Source: a bacterium endosymbiont of Escarpia laminata (GTDB lineage: Bacteria; Pseudomonadota; Gammaproteobacteria; Chromatiales; Chromatiaceae). Taken from it: a stretch of 64,000 nt of DNA. Shown one piece after another: positions 27,998 to 37,813 of this stretch. The notes beneath the pieces were generated by a model. The model searched no databases and had not been told where the DNA came from. It was given only the letters and a program-made list of their open reading frames with translations. A program made the position numbers and the translations under genes. Numbering within the stretch: position 1 is the first letter of the stretch; every line of letters begins with the position of its first letter. The DNA lies in contig QGON01000070.1 in NCBI GenBank assembly GCA_003660235.1, positions 186,001 to 250,000 of the forward strand, read 5' to 3'.

Positions 27998-29557
27998 ATG
28001 CCTTCGATTACCCGCGCCCTGATCAGCGTTTCCGATAAGACCGGCATCGTGGAATTCGCCCGCAGCCTGGCCGAAAAAAACATTGAAATCCTCTCCACCG
28101 GCGGCACTGCCAAGCTGCTTACCGACAACAATGTCCCCGTCATCGAGGTCTCTGAATACACCGGCTTCCCGGAGATGATGGATGGGCGGGTCAAGACCCT
28201 GCACCCCAAGATTCACGGCGGCATTCTCGGCCGGCGCGGCACCGATGATCTGGTAATGAAAGAGAACGGTATCGGCAATATCGATCTGATCGTGGTCAAC
28301 CTCTACCCTTTTGAGCAGACCGTGGCCAATCCCGACTGCGATCTGCCGACCACCATCGAAAATATCGACATCGGTGGCCCCACCATGATTCGCGCCGCCG
28401 CCAAGAACCACAAGGATGTCACCGTGGTGGTGGACGCCGCTGACTATGCGCGTGTTCTGGGGGAGATGGACGGCAACGACGGTAATATCTCCGCTGCCAC
28501 CCGTTTTGACCTGGCGGTAAAGACCTTCGAACACACCGCCCGCTACGATGCAGCCATCGCCAACTATCTGGGCGCCCGTACCGGCGCAGCGGTGGCAGAC
28601 TTTCCCCGCACCTTCTCCATGCAGTTCAAGCAGGTGCAGACCATGCGCTACGGCGAGAATCCGCATCAAAAGGCGGCCTTCTTCGTTGAACACAAGGTCG
28701 AAGAGGCGTGCATCGCCACCGCCAAACAGATCCAGGGCAAGGAACTCTCCTACAACAACATCGGCGACACCGACGCAGCCCTGGAGTGCGTGAAGAACTT
28801 TGACGAGGGCCCCGCCTGCGTCATCGTCAAACACGCCAACCCCTGCGGCGTGGCCTTCGGCGACAATCTGCTCGAAGCCTATGATCGCGCCTACAGCACC
28901 GATCCGGAATCCGCCTTCGGCGGCATCATCGCCTTCAACGGCGAACTGGACGGCGAGACCGCCCAGGCCATCGTCGACCGGCAGTTCGTCGAGGTGATCA
29001 TCGCGCCCAAACTCTCCGCCGCAGCCATCGAAGCGGTCAGCAGCAAGAAGAATGTGCGCCTGCTGGAGTGCGGCGAGTGGAATGTCGAAGCACTGCACCG
29101 CACCGAGTTCAAGCGCGTCAACGGCGGCCTGCTGGTACAGGATGCCGACCTGCAACTCACCAACGAGATCAAGGTCGTCACCGAACGCCAGCCCACCGAT
29201 GAGGAGATGCGCGATCTGCTCTTTACCTGGCGCGTCGCCAAGTTCGTCAAGTCCAACGCCATCGTCTACGGCAGGGACGGCATGACCATCGGCGTCGGCG
29301 CCGGTCAGATGAGCCGCATCAACTCCGCCCGCATCGCCGGCATCAAAGCGGAACACGCAGGCCTGGAAGTGAAGGGTTCCGTGATGGCATCCGACGCCTT
29401 CTTCCCCTTCCGGGACGGCATCGACAACGCCGCAGAAGCCGGCATCGTCGCAGTGATCCAGCCCGGCGGCTCCATGCGCGATAACGAGGCGATCGCTGCC
29501 GCGAACGAACACGGCATGGCCATGGTCTTTACCGGCATGCGCCACTTCCGTCATTAA
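27998..29557 (+). CDS. purH: Bifunctional AICAR formyltransferase / IMP cyclohydrolase
   Basis: This 519-residue protein catalyses the last two steps of IMP synthesis. The N-terminal cyclohydrolase (MGS-like) domain starts [19 protein letters not shown] with STGGTAKLL and [13 protein letters not shown]. The C-terminal transformylase has [25 protein letters not shown] and the end [12 protein letters not shown]. Full length. It is often beside purD in gammaproteobacteria; here the LpxA-like and DUF4332 genes intervene between purH and purD. Confidence 0.98.
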   Translation: MPSITRALISVSDKTGIVEFARSLAEKNIEILSTGGTAKLLTDNNVPVIEVSEYTGFPEMMDGRVKTLHPKIHGGILGRRGTDDLVMKENGIGNIDLIVVNLYPFEQTVANPDCDLPTTIENIDIGGPTMIRAAAKNHKDVTVVVDAADYARVLGEMDGNDGNISAATRFDLAVKTFEHTARYDAAIANYLGARTGAAVADFPRTFSMQFKQVQTMRYGENPHQKAAFFVEHKVEEACIATAKQIQGKELSYNNIGDTDAALECVKNFDEGPACVIVKHANPCGVAFGDNLLEAYDRAYSTDPESAFGGIIAFNGELDGETAQAIVDRQFVEVIIAPKLSAAAIEAVSSKKNVRLLECGEWNVEALHRTEFKRVNGGLLVQDADLQLTNEIKVVTERQPTDEEMRDLLFTWRVAKFVKSNAIVYGRDGMTIGVGAGQMSRINSARIAGIKAEHAGLEVKGSVMASDAFFPFRDGIDNAAEAGIVAVIQPGGSMRDNEAIAAANEHGMAMVFTGMRHFRH

Positions 29558-29581
29558 ATTCCTGACTGGCATTTGACGATT

Positions 29582-29647
29582 TAACCGCAAAGGGCGCAAA
29601 GAACGCGAAGGCATAACCTTCACGCGCTTCGCGCCCTTTGTGGTTTT
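29582..29647 (+). repeat. Palindromic repeat after purH (possible terminator)
   Basis: AACCGCAAAGGGCGC and its complement GCGCCCTTTGTGGTT form a long imperfect hairpin of about 28 bp arms followed by TTTTT. The sequence type (CGCAAAGGGCGCAAAG) is a common dispersed element in sulfur-oxidising gammaproteobacteria and can also terminate purH transcription. Confidence 0.7.
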
Positions 29648-29658
29648 TCCATCATCCC

Positions 29659-30438
29659 ATGAACAAAATTCACCCCACCGCAATCATTGAGGATGGCGCA
29701 GAACTGCATGAGTCGGTTACTGTCGGCCCCTTCTCCATCATCGAATCCGATGTAAGAATCAGCGAGGGCTGCGTCATCGACAGCGGCGTGCGTATCTTTC
29801 GCGGCACAAGGCTGGGCAGAAACAACCGGGTCTGCAGCGGCGCCATGCTGGGCTGCGAACCCCAGGATCTCACCTTCGATCCCGCCAACGGCAAGCCACT
29901 CGTCATTGGTGACAACAATCACATCAAGGAGGGGGTGAACATCAGCCGCGGAGTGAAGACCGAGGAGGGAACCCTCATCGGCAACGGCAACTACTTCATG
30001 TGCGGATTCCATGCCGGACACGACTGCCGTTTCGGCAACAACAATATCTTCGGCCCCAACAGCACCATCGCAGGTCATGTCGGCATCGGTGACAAGGTAT
30101 TCGTCTCCGGCCTGGTGGGAATCCATCAGTTCACCTTCATCGGTGACCACGCCATACTCGGCGGCTGTTCAAAGGTGGTGAAAGATGTGCCGCCCTACGC
30201 CACCTGCGACGGCAATCCGGCGCGACTGGTCGGCCTCAACGCTATCGGCCTAAAGCGCAGTGGTTTCGATCCCAAGACACGGGCGGCAATCAAACAGGCC
30301 TACAAAACGCTGTTTCTCTCTGGCCTGAATATCTCACAAGCACTGGAACAGCTGAAGGGAGAGGGATTGATAGGGGAAGTGGAAAAACTCGTCCGCTTCA
30401 TTGAGCAAAGCGACCGGGGTGTGACCGGGCATAAATAG
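29659..30438 (+). CDS. LpxA-like UDP-N-acetylglucosamine acyltransferase
   Basis: This 259-residue left-handed beta-helix protein is built from hexapeptide repeats, with the LpxA-specific catalytic pair HAGHDC (second His equivalent to E. coli H125), IAGHVGIGDKVFVSGLVGIHQF, VPPYATCDGNPARLVG and LKRSGF. LpxA transfers an acyl chain to UDP-GlcNAc in lipid A synthesis. It stands alone, not in the usual lpxD-fabZ-lpxA-lpxB cluster, and differs notably from E. coli LpxA in the loop after residue 65 (GCEPQDLTFDPANGKP). It may be a paralogue with a different acceptor or chain length. ATG at 29659 gives standard length. Confidence 0.85.
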   Translation: MNKIHPTAIIEDGAELHESVTVGPFSIIESDVRISEGCVIDSGVRIFRGTRLGRNNRVCSGAMLGCEPQDLTFDPANGKPLVIGDNNHIKEGVNISRGVKTEEGTLIGNGNYFMCGFHAGHDCRFGNNNIFGPNSTIAGHVGIGDKVFVSGLVGIHQFTFIGDHAILGGCSKVVKDVPPYATCDGNPARLVGLNAIGLKRSGFDPKTRAAIKQAYKTLFLSGLNISQALEQLKGEGLIGEVEKLVRFIEQSDRGVTGHK

Positions 30439-30568
30439 TGCCTGTCCGGAAACGGCGTTTTTTACCACGAAGCGCACGAAGTACACGAAGGTAATTTATT
30501 GTTAATCAATGTTTTACCTTAGCGCTCTTCGCGGTTAGATATGGATTTCCGGACGAACACTAAATAGT
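30433..30568. repeat. Palindromic element after the lpxA-like gene
   Basis: Outer arms (GTCCGGAAA at 30444-30452 and TTTCCGGAC at 30546-30554) and their flanks (AAATAGTG against CACTAAAT) enclose a second hairpin, CCACGAAGCGC against GCGCTCTTCGCGG. No coding potential is seen in this gap. Confidence 0.7.
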
Positions 30569-30659
30569 GTCCAACCAGAAATACCACTTAAAGCACCGAT
30601 CCCCGCCGCAAACGGACGGAGATCGGTATTCACTGCGACAAACAGTCGCCGAGATTCAA

Positions 30660-31067
30660 TCAATAGGTCAGAAGCTTAGGCAGACCCTTGGCCTGGCCGA
30701 CCCAGTCTTCAACCTTGCTCATCGCCGGCGGCTGCTTGGTCAATCCCTCTTTGTCATTGGTCTCGACGATCTTCGCGTGCAGGTTGTCCGGGCGGCGAGT
30801 CGCGAGTTCCTTCACAGTATCAACACCCGCCTTTTCGAGCAGATCACTGTAGACGCCGGATACGCCCTTTACGCGTGCCAGATCCGCACGATTGGCCAAC
30901 TCCAGGATATCCCTGGTGTCACAGCCACAGTGGGCCGCCAACTCTTTTCGTTGCGCAGGGGCAGCGGCTGCAGCAAGCAACGCCTCATTGTCCCCGATTC
31001 CCTTCTCTTTCAGCTTGGCGACCATTTCTGCCGTACTGCCCTGTAGATCTTTTACTGATGTCACCAT
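30660..31067 (-). CDS. DUF4332 helix-hairpin-helix protein
   Basis: This 135-residue soluble protein matches DUF4332, which contains helix-hairpin-helix units of the type also seen in DNA polymerase/ligase accessory folds: LELANRADLARVKGVSGVYSDLLEKAGVDTVKELATRR (quoted parts DLARVKGVSGVYSDLLEKAG and VDTVKELATRRPDNL). An N-terminal helical segment contains ALLAAAAAPAQRKELA. Function is unknown; possible nucleic acid or protein binding. It is monocistronic and divergent from purD. Confidence 0.85.
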   Translation of the reverse strand: MVTSVKDLQGSTAEMVAKLKEKGIGDNEALLAAAAAPAQRKELAAHCGCDTRDILELANRADLARVKGVSGVYSDLLEKAGVDTVKELATRRPDNLHAKIVETNDKEGLTKQPPAMSKVEDWVGQAKGLPKLLTY

Positions 31068-31342
31068 GGCGCATCCTCCAGATAATTTGTTTTCAAATTA
31101 ATTTAAACGACTCAACAGACCAGGGGAGCAGATAAACGCTTGCCTGGAGCCTGTTTGTCCTCTGAATTAGATCGCGTAACTTATGTCCGGGAAATAGCGG
31201 TTTACAATATTTAACAATTAAAACGGTAACCACAGCCCAAGATTCACCCTTGCATCTTACGGGTGAAAATTTACAATTCGGTTCATCGACCTATTTATTA
31301 AGCAATAACCTCCCACCCCAACAGGATCACAGACATATCAGC

Positions 31343-32629
31343 ATGAACATTCTCATCATCGGCTCCGGCGGCCGCGAACACGCGCTGGCCTGGAAAGCCG
31401 CCCAATCTCCGCTGGCGGAACGCATCTTCGTCGCCCCCGGCAACGCAGGCACTGCGCTGGAGCCCAAACTGGAGAATATTTCGCTTGGGGTTAATGCCAT
31501 CGATGAGTTGATCGCATTCGCGCAAGCGCATGATATCGGGCTCACCATCGTGGGTCCTGAGGCCCCGCTGGTGATCGGAGTGGTGGATGCCTTTACCGCT
31601 GCCGGACTCAACTGTTTCGGCCCAACCCGGGGTGCAGCCCAACTTGAGGGTTCCAAGACCTTCACCAAGGACTTCCTCGCCCGTCACAATATTCCCACCG
31701 GGGAGTACCAGGCCTTCACCGAGGTGGAACCGGCCCTCGCCTATGTTGAAGAGAAAGGCGCGCCGATCGTCGTCAAGGCCGATGGTCTGGCCGCCGGCAA
31801 GGGGGTGATCGTAGCCATGACTGAAGCGGAGGCCAAAGCCGCCGTATCTGACATGCTCGCCGGTAACGCCTTCGGCGAGGCTGGCCATCGGGTAGTGATC
31901 GAAGAGTTCCTGGAGGGTGAAGAGGCCAGTTTCATCGTCATGGCGGATGGGGAACATGTCTTGCCGATGGCCACCAGCCAGGATCATAAACGCGCAGGGG
32001 ATGGCGATACCGGTCTGAACACCGGCGGTATGGGGGCCTACTCTCCCGCCCCGGTTGTCGACGAACGGATCTATCAGCGCATCATGGACGAGGTAATCCT
32101 ACCCACCGTTTCTGGCATGGCAAAGGAAGGTCTGCCCTACACCGGTTTTCTCTACGCCGGCCTGATGATCGCAGCCGACGGCACACCAAAGGTGATCGAG
32201 TACAATTGCCGTTTCGGAGACCCTGAAACCCAGCCCATCATGATGCGTATGCAGTCGGATCTGGTTGCCCACTGTCTTGCCGCCATCGAAGGCAGACTGA
32301 ACACCGAAACCACCGCTTGGGATCCCCGCGTCTCACTGGGTGTGGTACTGGCCGCCGGTGGTTATCCCGGCAGTTATACCGGCGGCGATGCCATATCCGG
32401 CCTACCCGAGACCGAGACCGAAGGGGAGAAGGTCTTCCATGCAGGAACAGCCGAAAAGGCGGGCCAGGTGGTGACTGCAGGCGGACGGGTGCTCTGCGCC
32501 ACCGCCCTTGGGGATACGGTCGCGCAAGCCCAGCGGAAGGCCTACGAATTGGCCAGGCGCATCCACTGGGACAGGCTCTACTACCGCACCGACATCGGTT
32601 ATCGCGCCGTGGCTCGTGAAGAAGCCTGA
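31343..32629 (+). CDS. purD: Phosphoribosylamine-glycine ligase
   Basis: This 428-residue ATP-grasp enzyme has the N-terminus NILIIGSGGREHALAWK, the ATP loop VVKADGLAAGKGVIVAMTEAEA (quoted in part), TSQDHKRAGDGDTGLNTGGMG and EYNCRFGDPETQP. It forms glycinamide ribonucleotide in purine synthesis. The ATG at 31343 matches family start; codons upstream have no similarity. The 275 bp before it, shared with the divergent DUF4332 gene, are AT-rich; no PurR-like palindrome was found. Confidence 0.98.
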   Translation: MNILIIGSGGREHALAWKAAQSPLAERIFVAPGNAGTALEPKLENISLGVNAIDELIAFAQAHDIGLTIVGPEAPLVIGVVDAFTAAGLNCFGPTRGAAQLEGSKTFTKDFLARHNIPTGEYQAFTEVEPALAYVEEKGAPIVVKADGLAAGKGVIVAMTEAEAKAAVSDMLAGNAFGEAGHRVVIEEFLEGEEASFIVMADGEHVLPMATSQDHKRAGDGDTGLNTGGMGAYSPAPVVDERIYQRIMDEVILPTVSGMAKEGLPYTGFLYAGLMIAADGTPKVIEYNCRFGDPETQPIMMRMQSDLVAHCLAAIEGRLNTETTAWDPRVSLGVVLAAGGYPGSYTGGDAISGLPETETEGEKVFHAGTAEKAGQVVTAGGRVLCATALGDTVAQAQRKAYELARRIHWDRLYYRTDIGYRAVAREEA

Positions 32630-33053
32630 CAACAAACAGAGAGCTCTGTCAGCGGCCGCTCTGCCGCTGACACAACTCTTTCGTTTCGCCCTGGCAGTCA
32701 CCCTGGTGATCGTCACTCATCTGGCCACCACGACGCTGGATTACCCGGTGGTGTCTGACATAAACGACAAATGGGAACATTTCACCGCCTTTCTGGTGCT
32801 CGCCTTTCTTACCGACTTCGCTTTTCCCAACACCGCCTGGGGCTGGAAAAAGTTCCTGCTCCTGCTGGCTTACGGCCTGGCCATTGAGGTTTTTCAGTAC
32901 TTCCTGCCCCATCGGCTCTTCTCCCTTTGGGATCTGGGAGCCGACTCCCTGGGCCTGATCTGCTATCCACTGCTCCTACCGATGCTGAAACAGATACCCT
33001 TGCTGACGCCGCGCTGGCATACTGAGCGACTGCTTCCGCCGGAGAACGATTAA
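32616..33053 (+). CDS. VanZ-like membrane protein
   Basis: This ~145-residue protein has four membrane helices and the VanZ-family markers DINDKWEHFTAFLVLAFLTD and AIEVFQYFLPHRLFSLWDLGADSLG, where K/H and D.l.N/D.lG residues are conserved. Family function is unclear; VanZ itself gives low teicoplanin resistance. The GTG at 32616 is chosen, overlapping purD by 14 bp; no ribosome site is strong. The tail LLPPEND lies 11 bp before glgP. Confidence 0.8.
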   Translation: MKKPDNKQRALSAAALPLTQLFRFALAVTLVIVTHLATTTLDYPVVSDINDKWEHFTAFLVLAFLTDFAFPNTAWGWKKFLLLLAYGLAIEVFQYFLPHRLFSLWDLGADSLGLICYPLLLPMLKQIPLLTPRWHTERLLPPEND

Positions 33054-33064
33054 AGGTATCCGCC

Positions 33065-35536
33065 ATGAGCGACGGGAAAAAAAACGCTTTCAAATACGAC
33101 TATCTCGGTTCTGACCCCAAGGCGATCCAACGCTCGGTCTCAAATCATCTCGTCTACACTATCGGCAAGGATCCCTTCACCGCCACCGACCACGACTGGA
33201 TGATGGCCTTCAGTCATGTGGTCCGGGATCGGCTCATCGAGCGTTGGATGGAGACCCAGCGCAGCTACTACCGTAGCGACGCCAAACGGATCTATTACCT
33301 CTCGATGGAGTTCCTCATTGGCCGCAGCCTAGTCAACAGCCTGCTCAACATGGATATCCATGACGAGTGCAGCAAGGCCCTGCATAAACTCGGCGTCGAG
33401 CTGGAGAAGTTGCGCAGCCTGGAACACGACGCCGCCCTCGGCAATGGCGGACTGGGACGGCTGGCCGCCTGTTTTCTGGACTCCATGGCGACGCTCAACC
33501 TTCCCGGTTACGGTTACGGCATCCGTTTCGAGTACGGCATGTTCCGGCAGAAACTGGAGGACGGGCGTCAGGTGGAGCTACCGGAAAACTGGCTTGCCCA
33601 CGGTAATCCCTGGGAGTTCCCCCGTCCCGAAGTCTCCTACAAGATCCGCTTTGGCGGTCGGGTCATGGAGTACCAGGGCCCGGACGGCCGCCGACATTTC
33701 GACTGGATCGACGGGGATGTGGTTGTCGCCCAAGCCTACGACACCCCGATCCCCGGCTACCACAATGACACGGTCAATAATCTGCGCCTTTGGAGTGCCA
33801 AGGCCTACGAAGATTTCGACCTGACCTGTTTTAACATGGGGGAGTACACCCATGCGGTGGAGGAGAAGACCCAATCGGAAAACATCTCCAAGGTGCTCTA
33901 TCCTGACGACAGCAGTGCCAAAAACCAGGTACTGCGCCTGAAACAGCAATACTTCTTCGTCAGCGCCTCACTGAAGGATATCCTGCGCCGCTTCTCCATC
34001 GATCACGACGACCTGCAGGAGCTGCCGGATAAGGTCGCTATCCAGCTCAACGACACCCACCCGTCCATCGCCATCGCCGAACTGATGCGCATCCTGCTCG
34101 ACAAGGAGAAACTGCAGTGGCAGTTGGCCTGGAACATCACCACCCGGGTCTTCTCCTACACCAACCACACCCTGTTGCCGGAAGCCCTGGAAACCTGGTC
34201 AGTACAGCTGTTTGAACAACTGCTGCCGCGGCATCTGCAGATCATCTATGAGATCAACCGGCGCTTTCTGCTGATGGTGGGGAACCTGCACCCGGACGAC
34301 CGCGAGATCCAACGGCGCCTCTCCATCTTCGATGAAAAGGGGGAACGGCGTATACGCATGGCACACCTGGCGGTTATCGGCAGCCACAAGGTCAATGGCG
34401 TTTCTGCACTGCACTCCGAGCTGCTGCGAAGCAGGACCTGCAAGGACTTTCACGAATTCTATCCCGACAAACTCATCAATATCACCAACGGCATCACCCC
34501 CCGTCGCTGGCTGCTACTCTCCAACCGGCCGCTCTCAAAATTGATCTGCGAAGCGATCGGCCATGACTGGGTGCGGGATCTGGACAAACTCGAGAAACTC
34601 GTTCCGCTGGCGGACGACACGACATTTCAGGAACGTTTTCGTGCCGCCAAACAGGTCAATAAAGCGCGGCTTGCCGGACTGGTGAAACACTACCTCAATC
34701 AGGAGATCGATCCCAATACCCTGTTCGACGTGCAGGTGAAACGCATCCACGAATACAAACGCCAACTGCTCAATGTGATGCGGGTGATCGCCCTCTATAA
34801 CCGGCTGCTGGACAATCCGCATGCCGACTTCGTACCGCGAACCGTCATCTTCGGCGGCAAGGCGGCGCCCGGCTATTTCATGGCGAAACTGATCATCCGC
34901 CTGATCAACGATGTTGCTGACGTCATCGATAACGATCCTGCGGTCAATGATCGGCTGAAGGTGGTGTTTATCCCGAACTACGATGTCACCACCGCCTCCG
35001 ACATTATCCCGGCTGCGGAACTCTCCCAGCAGATATCCACAGCAGGCATGGAAGCCTCTGGCACAGGCAATATGAAGCTGGCCCTGAATGGCGCGCTGAC
35101 CATCGGCACCATGGATGGCGCCAATGTGGAGATGCGCGAGAAGGTCGGGGATGAGAATATCTTCATCTTTGGCCTGACTACCGATGGCATCGAGCAGCTA
35201 AAGCGGAAAGGCTATCATCCCCGCCACTACTATGAGACCAACCCGGAGCTGAAACGGGTGGTGGATATGATCGGCAACGGCTTCTTTTCGCCGACCAATC
35301 CAAACCGCTATAAAGTCATCTCGGAGACCCTGCTCAACAGCGATCCCTTCCTGGTACTGGCCGATTTTAAAGACTATCTCGAAACCAGCGACAATACGGA
35401 TGCCTGCTATCGGAAGCCGGAGATATGGAACCGCATGGCGGTAATGAATACCGCCATGATGGGGTACTTCTCCAGTGACAGGACAGTCAGAGAGTATGCC
35501 GAAAAAATCTGGGGGGTCGAACCGGTATCCCGTTAA
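33065..35536 (+). CDS. glgP: Glycogen/maltodextrin phosphorylase
   Basis: This 823-residue GT35 enzyme is full length, with YLSMEFLIGRSLVNSLLNM, GLGRLAACFLDSMATL, and the PLP region EASGTGNMKLALNGALTIGT whose lysine binds the cofactor. It releases glucose-1-phosphate from alpha-1,4-glucans. It might prefer glycogen or maltodextrin; sequence alone does not decide. No other glycogen gene is adjacent, so it is an orphan among purine and lipase genes. Confidence 0.96.
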   Translation: MSDGKKNAFKYDYLGSDPKAIQRSVSNHLVYTIGKDPFTATDHDWMMAFSHVVRDRLIERWMETQRSYYRSDAKRIYYLSMEFLIGRSLVNSLLNMDIHDECSKALHKLGVELEKLRSLEHDAALGNGGLGRLAACFLDSMATLNLPGYGYGIRFEYGMFRQKLEDGRQVELPENWLAHGNPWEFPRPEVSYKIRFGGRVMEYQGPDGRRHFDWIDGDVVVAQAYDTPIPGYHNDTVNNLRLWSAKAYEDFDLTCFNMGEYTHAVEEKTQSENISKVLYPDDSSAKNQVLRLKQQYFFVSASLKDILRRFSIDHDDLQELPDKVAIQLNDTHPSIAIAELMRILLDKEKLQWQLAWNITTRVFSYTNHTLLPEALETWSVQLFEQLLPRHLQIIYEINRRFLLMVGNLHPDDREIQRRLSIFDEKGERRIRMAHLAVIGSHKVNGVSALHSELLRSRTCKDFHEFYPDKLINITNGITPRRWLLLSNRPLSKLICEAIGHDWVRDLDKLEKLVPLADDTTFQERFRAAKQVNKARLAGLVKHYLNQEIDPNTLFDVQVKRIHEYKRQLLNVMRVIALYNRLLDNPHADFVPRTVIFGGKAAPGYFMAKLIIRLINDVADVIDNDPAVNDRLKVVFIPNYDVTTASDIIPAAELSQQISTAGMEASGTGNMKLALNGALTIGTMDGANVEMREKVGDENIFIFGLTTDGIEQLKRKGYHPRHYYETNPELKRVVDMIGNGFFSPTNPNRYKVISETLLNSDPFLVLADFKDYLETSDNTDACYRKPEIWNRMAVMNTAMMGYFSSDRTVREYAEKIWGVEPVSR

Positions 35537-35557
35537 ATTTCTGGATCAGACACTCAG

Positions 35558-36460
35558 ATGGATATGCCAAAAGAAAGCATCGGCCTGGCCCTTGGCAGTG
35601 GCTCTTCACGGGGCTGGGCACATATCGGCATCATCAAGGAACTGGCAAAAACAGGCATAGAGCCTGACATCATCTGTGGCTGCTCCATCGGTTCTATTGT
35701 CGGGGCATCCTACGCCGCCGACAATCTGGAGGCCCTCGAAACCTGGGTCAGGTCACTCTCCAAGCGAACGGTCACCCGCTTCTTTGAACTTAATCTCTCT
35801 CTCAATGGCTTTGTCAATGCCGAGCGGTTTCACTCTTTTCTCGACGAGTGCGTCTGCGATGAAGCGATTCAGATCGAACAGTTGCCCAAGACCTTCGCCT
35901 CCGTCTCCACCGATCTGAAGACCGGGCGAGAAGTCTGGTTCACTGAAGGTCTCACCCTCGATGCAGTCCGTGCATCGATTTCACTGCCGGGCCTGTTCCC
36001 GCCGGTGCAGCATCAGGGCAGCTGGCTGGTGGATGGGGGGCTGGTGAACCCTGTACCTGTCTCTATCTGCCGCGCCCTCGGCGCAGATATCGTGATTGCA
36101 GTCAATCTGAACGGCGACATCCTGGGCAAGCATCAGAGAAAAAAAACCCGTGTGGAGCCACCAGAGGATAAAGGCCTGCTCGACAGTGTCTCCCGCAGCA
36201 TCCGCGCCTACTCGGACACCCTCTTTCCCAGCAAAGATCCTGCACCCAGCCTGTTTGACGCCATTGCCGGCTCCATCAATATCACCCAGGATCGAATCAC
36301 CCGCAGCCGCATGGCCGGCGACCCACCGGACATCATGCTCTCACCCAGGCTGTCCCATATCGAACTGCTGGAATTTCACCGGGGAAAAGAGGCGATCAAG
36401 GAGGGTGAAAACTGTGTGAAACGCATGCTCCCCGAGATTGAGTACAGGCTGAATGGGTAG
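35558..36460 (+). CDS. Patatin-like phospholipase (RssA/NTE type)
   Basis: This 300-residue protein has the patatin fold: the oxyanion loop GSGSSRGWAHIGI, the nucleophile elbow GCSIGS (GxSxG), and the catalytic DGG in WLVDGGLVNPVPV. No signal peptide or membrane segment is seen, so it is likely cytoplasmic. It probably hydrolyses phospholipid or lysophospholipid acyl esters. It starts 21 bp after glgP and could share its transcript. Confidence 0.92.
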   Translation: MDMPKESIGLALGSGSSRGWAHIGIIKELAKTGIEPDIICGCSIGSIVGASYAADNLEALETWVRSLSKRTVTRFFELNLSLNGFVNAERFHSFLDECVCDEAIQIEQLPKTFASVSTDLKTGREVWFTEGLTLDAVRASISLPGLFPPVQHQGSWLVDGGLVNPVPVSICRALGADIVIAVNLNGDILGKHQRKKTRVEPPEDKGLLDSVSRSIRAYSDTLFPSKDPAPSLFDAIAGSINITQDRITRSRMAGDPPDIMLSPRLSHIELLEFHRGKEAIKEGENCVKRMLPEIEYRLNG

Positions 36461-36497
36461 GGGCGTATCGATTGTCGCTCATCCAGGGCAACGGCAG

Positions 36498-37706
36498 TCA
36501 CTTTGCCCGTGCATTGACAATCTTGCAGATCTCCCCGCCCAATCCCAGCACAAAAAGCTCGCCGTCGTGTGCCTCGGCAAAGCTGCTGATATTCAGATCT
36601 GTCTTGAATAACTCCGAACTCACATAGCCTGTTTTATCGTCGGCAGAGAGTTGCCAGATCCTGCCGGAACCGTAGTCGGCATAGAGATACTTCCCCCATA
36701 GTACGGCGATCCTCCGGCCCCGATAGACATACCCCCCGGTAACGGCAATCCCCTCATTTCGACCATACGCCTCTACCGGCATCTTCAGATCTTTTACCCG
36801 GCAATCCGTGGCAGGTTCAAAGCAGTGACCGCCTTCCATTCTGTTCCAGCCATAGTTGCCGCCCTTGACCAACCGGTTGATCTCCTCGTAACGGTTCTGT
36901 CCCACATCCCCGACCCACAGGTCACCGCTCTCCCGGTCGAAACTCCAGCGCCAGGGGTTGCGCAGACCCCAAGCAAAGATCTCCCCCCGGCCACCGCCAG
37001 CCGCCAGGGGGTTGTCCGCAGGAATGGTGTATTGGCCTGAACTGCCGTCACCCACATCGATCCGCAACATCGCACCCAGCAGTGTCCGGGTATTCTGGCC
37101 ATGGCCATGCGGATCGCCACCTGCCCCACCATCACCCAAGCCAAAATAGAGATAACCCTCTGGCCCAAAGGCAATCTGCCCACCGTTGTGATTGCTGTAG
37201 GGTTGAGAAACCGAGAGCAGAATCCGCTCAGATGCGGGATCGACCACCCTCGCGCCAGGTTTCAACTGAAAGCGGGAGATCCGGGAAACCAGCCCCTTCT
37301 GTTTGTGGCTGCCGGTATAGGAGAGGTAGAGATAGCCGTTACGGGAATAATCGGGGTGAAATGCCATACTCAACAGCCCCCGTTCATCCCCGCCAATACT
37401 GCCGCCAGTCACCCGCTCACTGATATCGACAAACTCTGTTACACGACTGGCCTGGGAACTGTTATCAAAGCGGACAACCCGTCCCGGCTGCTGCACCAGA
37501 TACCAGTTGGAATCGTCCCCGGGCGCCATCAGCATGGCTACGGGCCGGTTCAGCTCAGGCAGAGAGGGGAAGGGTGCAGCAAGCCGCACACCCTTGGTTT
37601 CATTGTCGGCACAAACAGGTTTGCCACCGAATAGCGAGGCAAAGCCCAGTACATCGCTACTCCACAAGAGTGCTGTCAGAAGAGATAGAAGCCAGCGCAG
37701 ATCCAT
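36498..37706 (-). CDS. PQQ-dependent aldose-type sugar dehydrogenase, secreted
   Basis: This 402-residue protein has a signal peptide (RWLLSLLTALLWSSDVLGFA) and a six-bladed beta-propeller of the soluble glucose/sorbosone dehydrogenase family. Markers include RGLLSMAFHPDYSRNGYLYLS, SNHNGGQIAFGPEGYLYFG with the family's His and GDGGAGGDPHGHGQN, and AWGLRNPWRWSFDRESGDLW. These residues bind PQQ and calcium in homologues. It would oxidise sugars in the periplasm. No pqq genes are present here, so the cofactor must come from elsewhere. Eukaryotic hedgehog-interacting-like homologues share the fold. Confidence 0.88.
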   Translation of the reverse strand: MDLRWLLSLLTALLWSSDVLGFASLFGGKPVCADNETKGVRLAAPFPSLPELNRPVAMLMAPGDDSNWYLVQQPGRVVRFDNSSQASRVTEFVDISERVTGGSIGGDERGLLSMAFHPDYSRNGYLYLSYTGSHKQKGLVSRISRFQLKPGARVVDPASERILLSVSQPYSNHNGGQIAFGPEGYLYFGLGDGGAGGDPHGHGQNTRTLLGAMLRIDVGDGSSGQYTIPADNPLAAGGGRGEIFAWGLRNPWRWSFDRESGDLWVGDVGQNRYEEINRLVKGGNYGWNRMEGGHCFEPATDCRVKDLKMPVEAYGRNEGIAVTGGYVYRGRRIAVLWGKYLYADYGSGRIWQLSADDKTGYVSSELFKTDLNISSFAEAHDGELFVLGLGGEICKIVNARAK

Positions 37707-37813
37707 AATCGACTCAGGTGAAACCCTGCCGATGCAGAGTCAGTTCATTGTAGCCCGCCTGGAGTTCCACAGAATGCGTGAAACCCACTCCGAACGGACA
37801 GACCACCGGGTAA

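Noticed and set aside
27917-29683. Long 588-codon open frame antisense to purH
   Set aside because: It is a shadow of the GC-rich purH codons; composition is Asp/Gly/His-biased, no domain is recognisable and purH is unmistakable.
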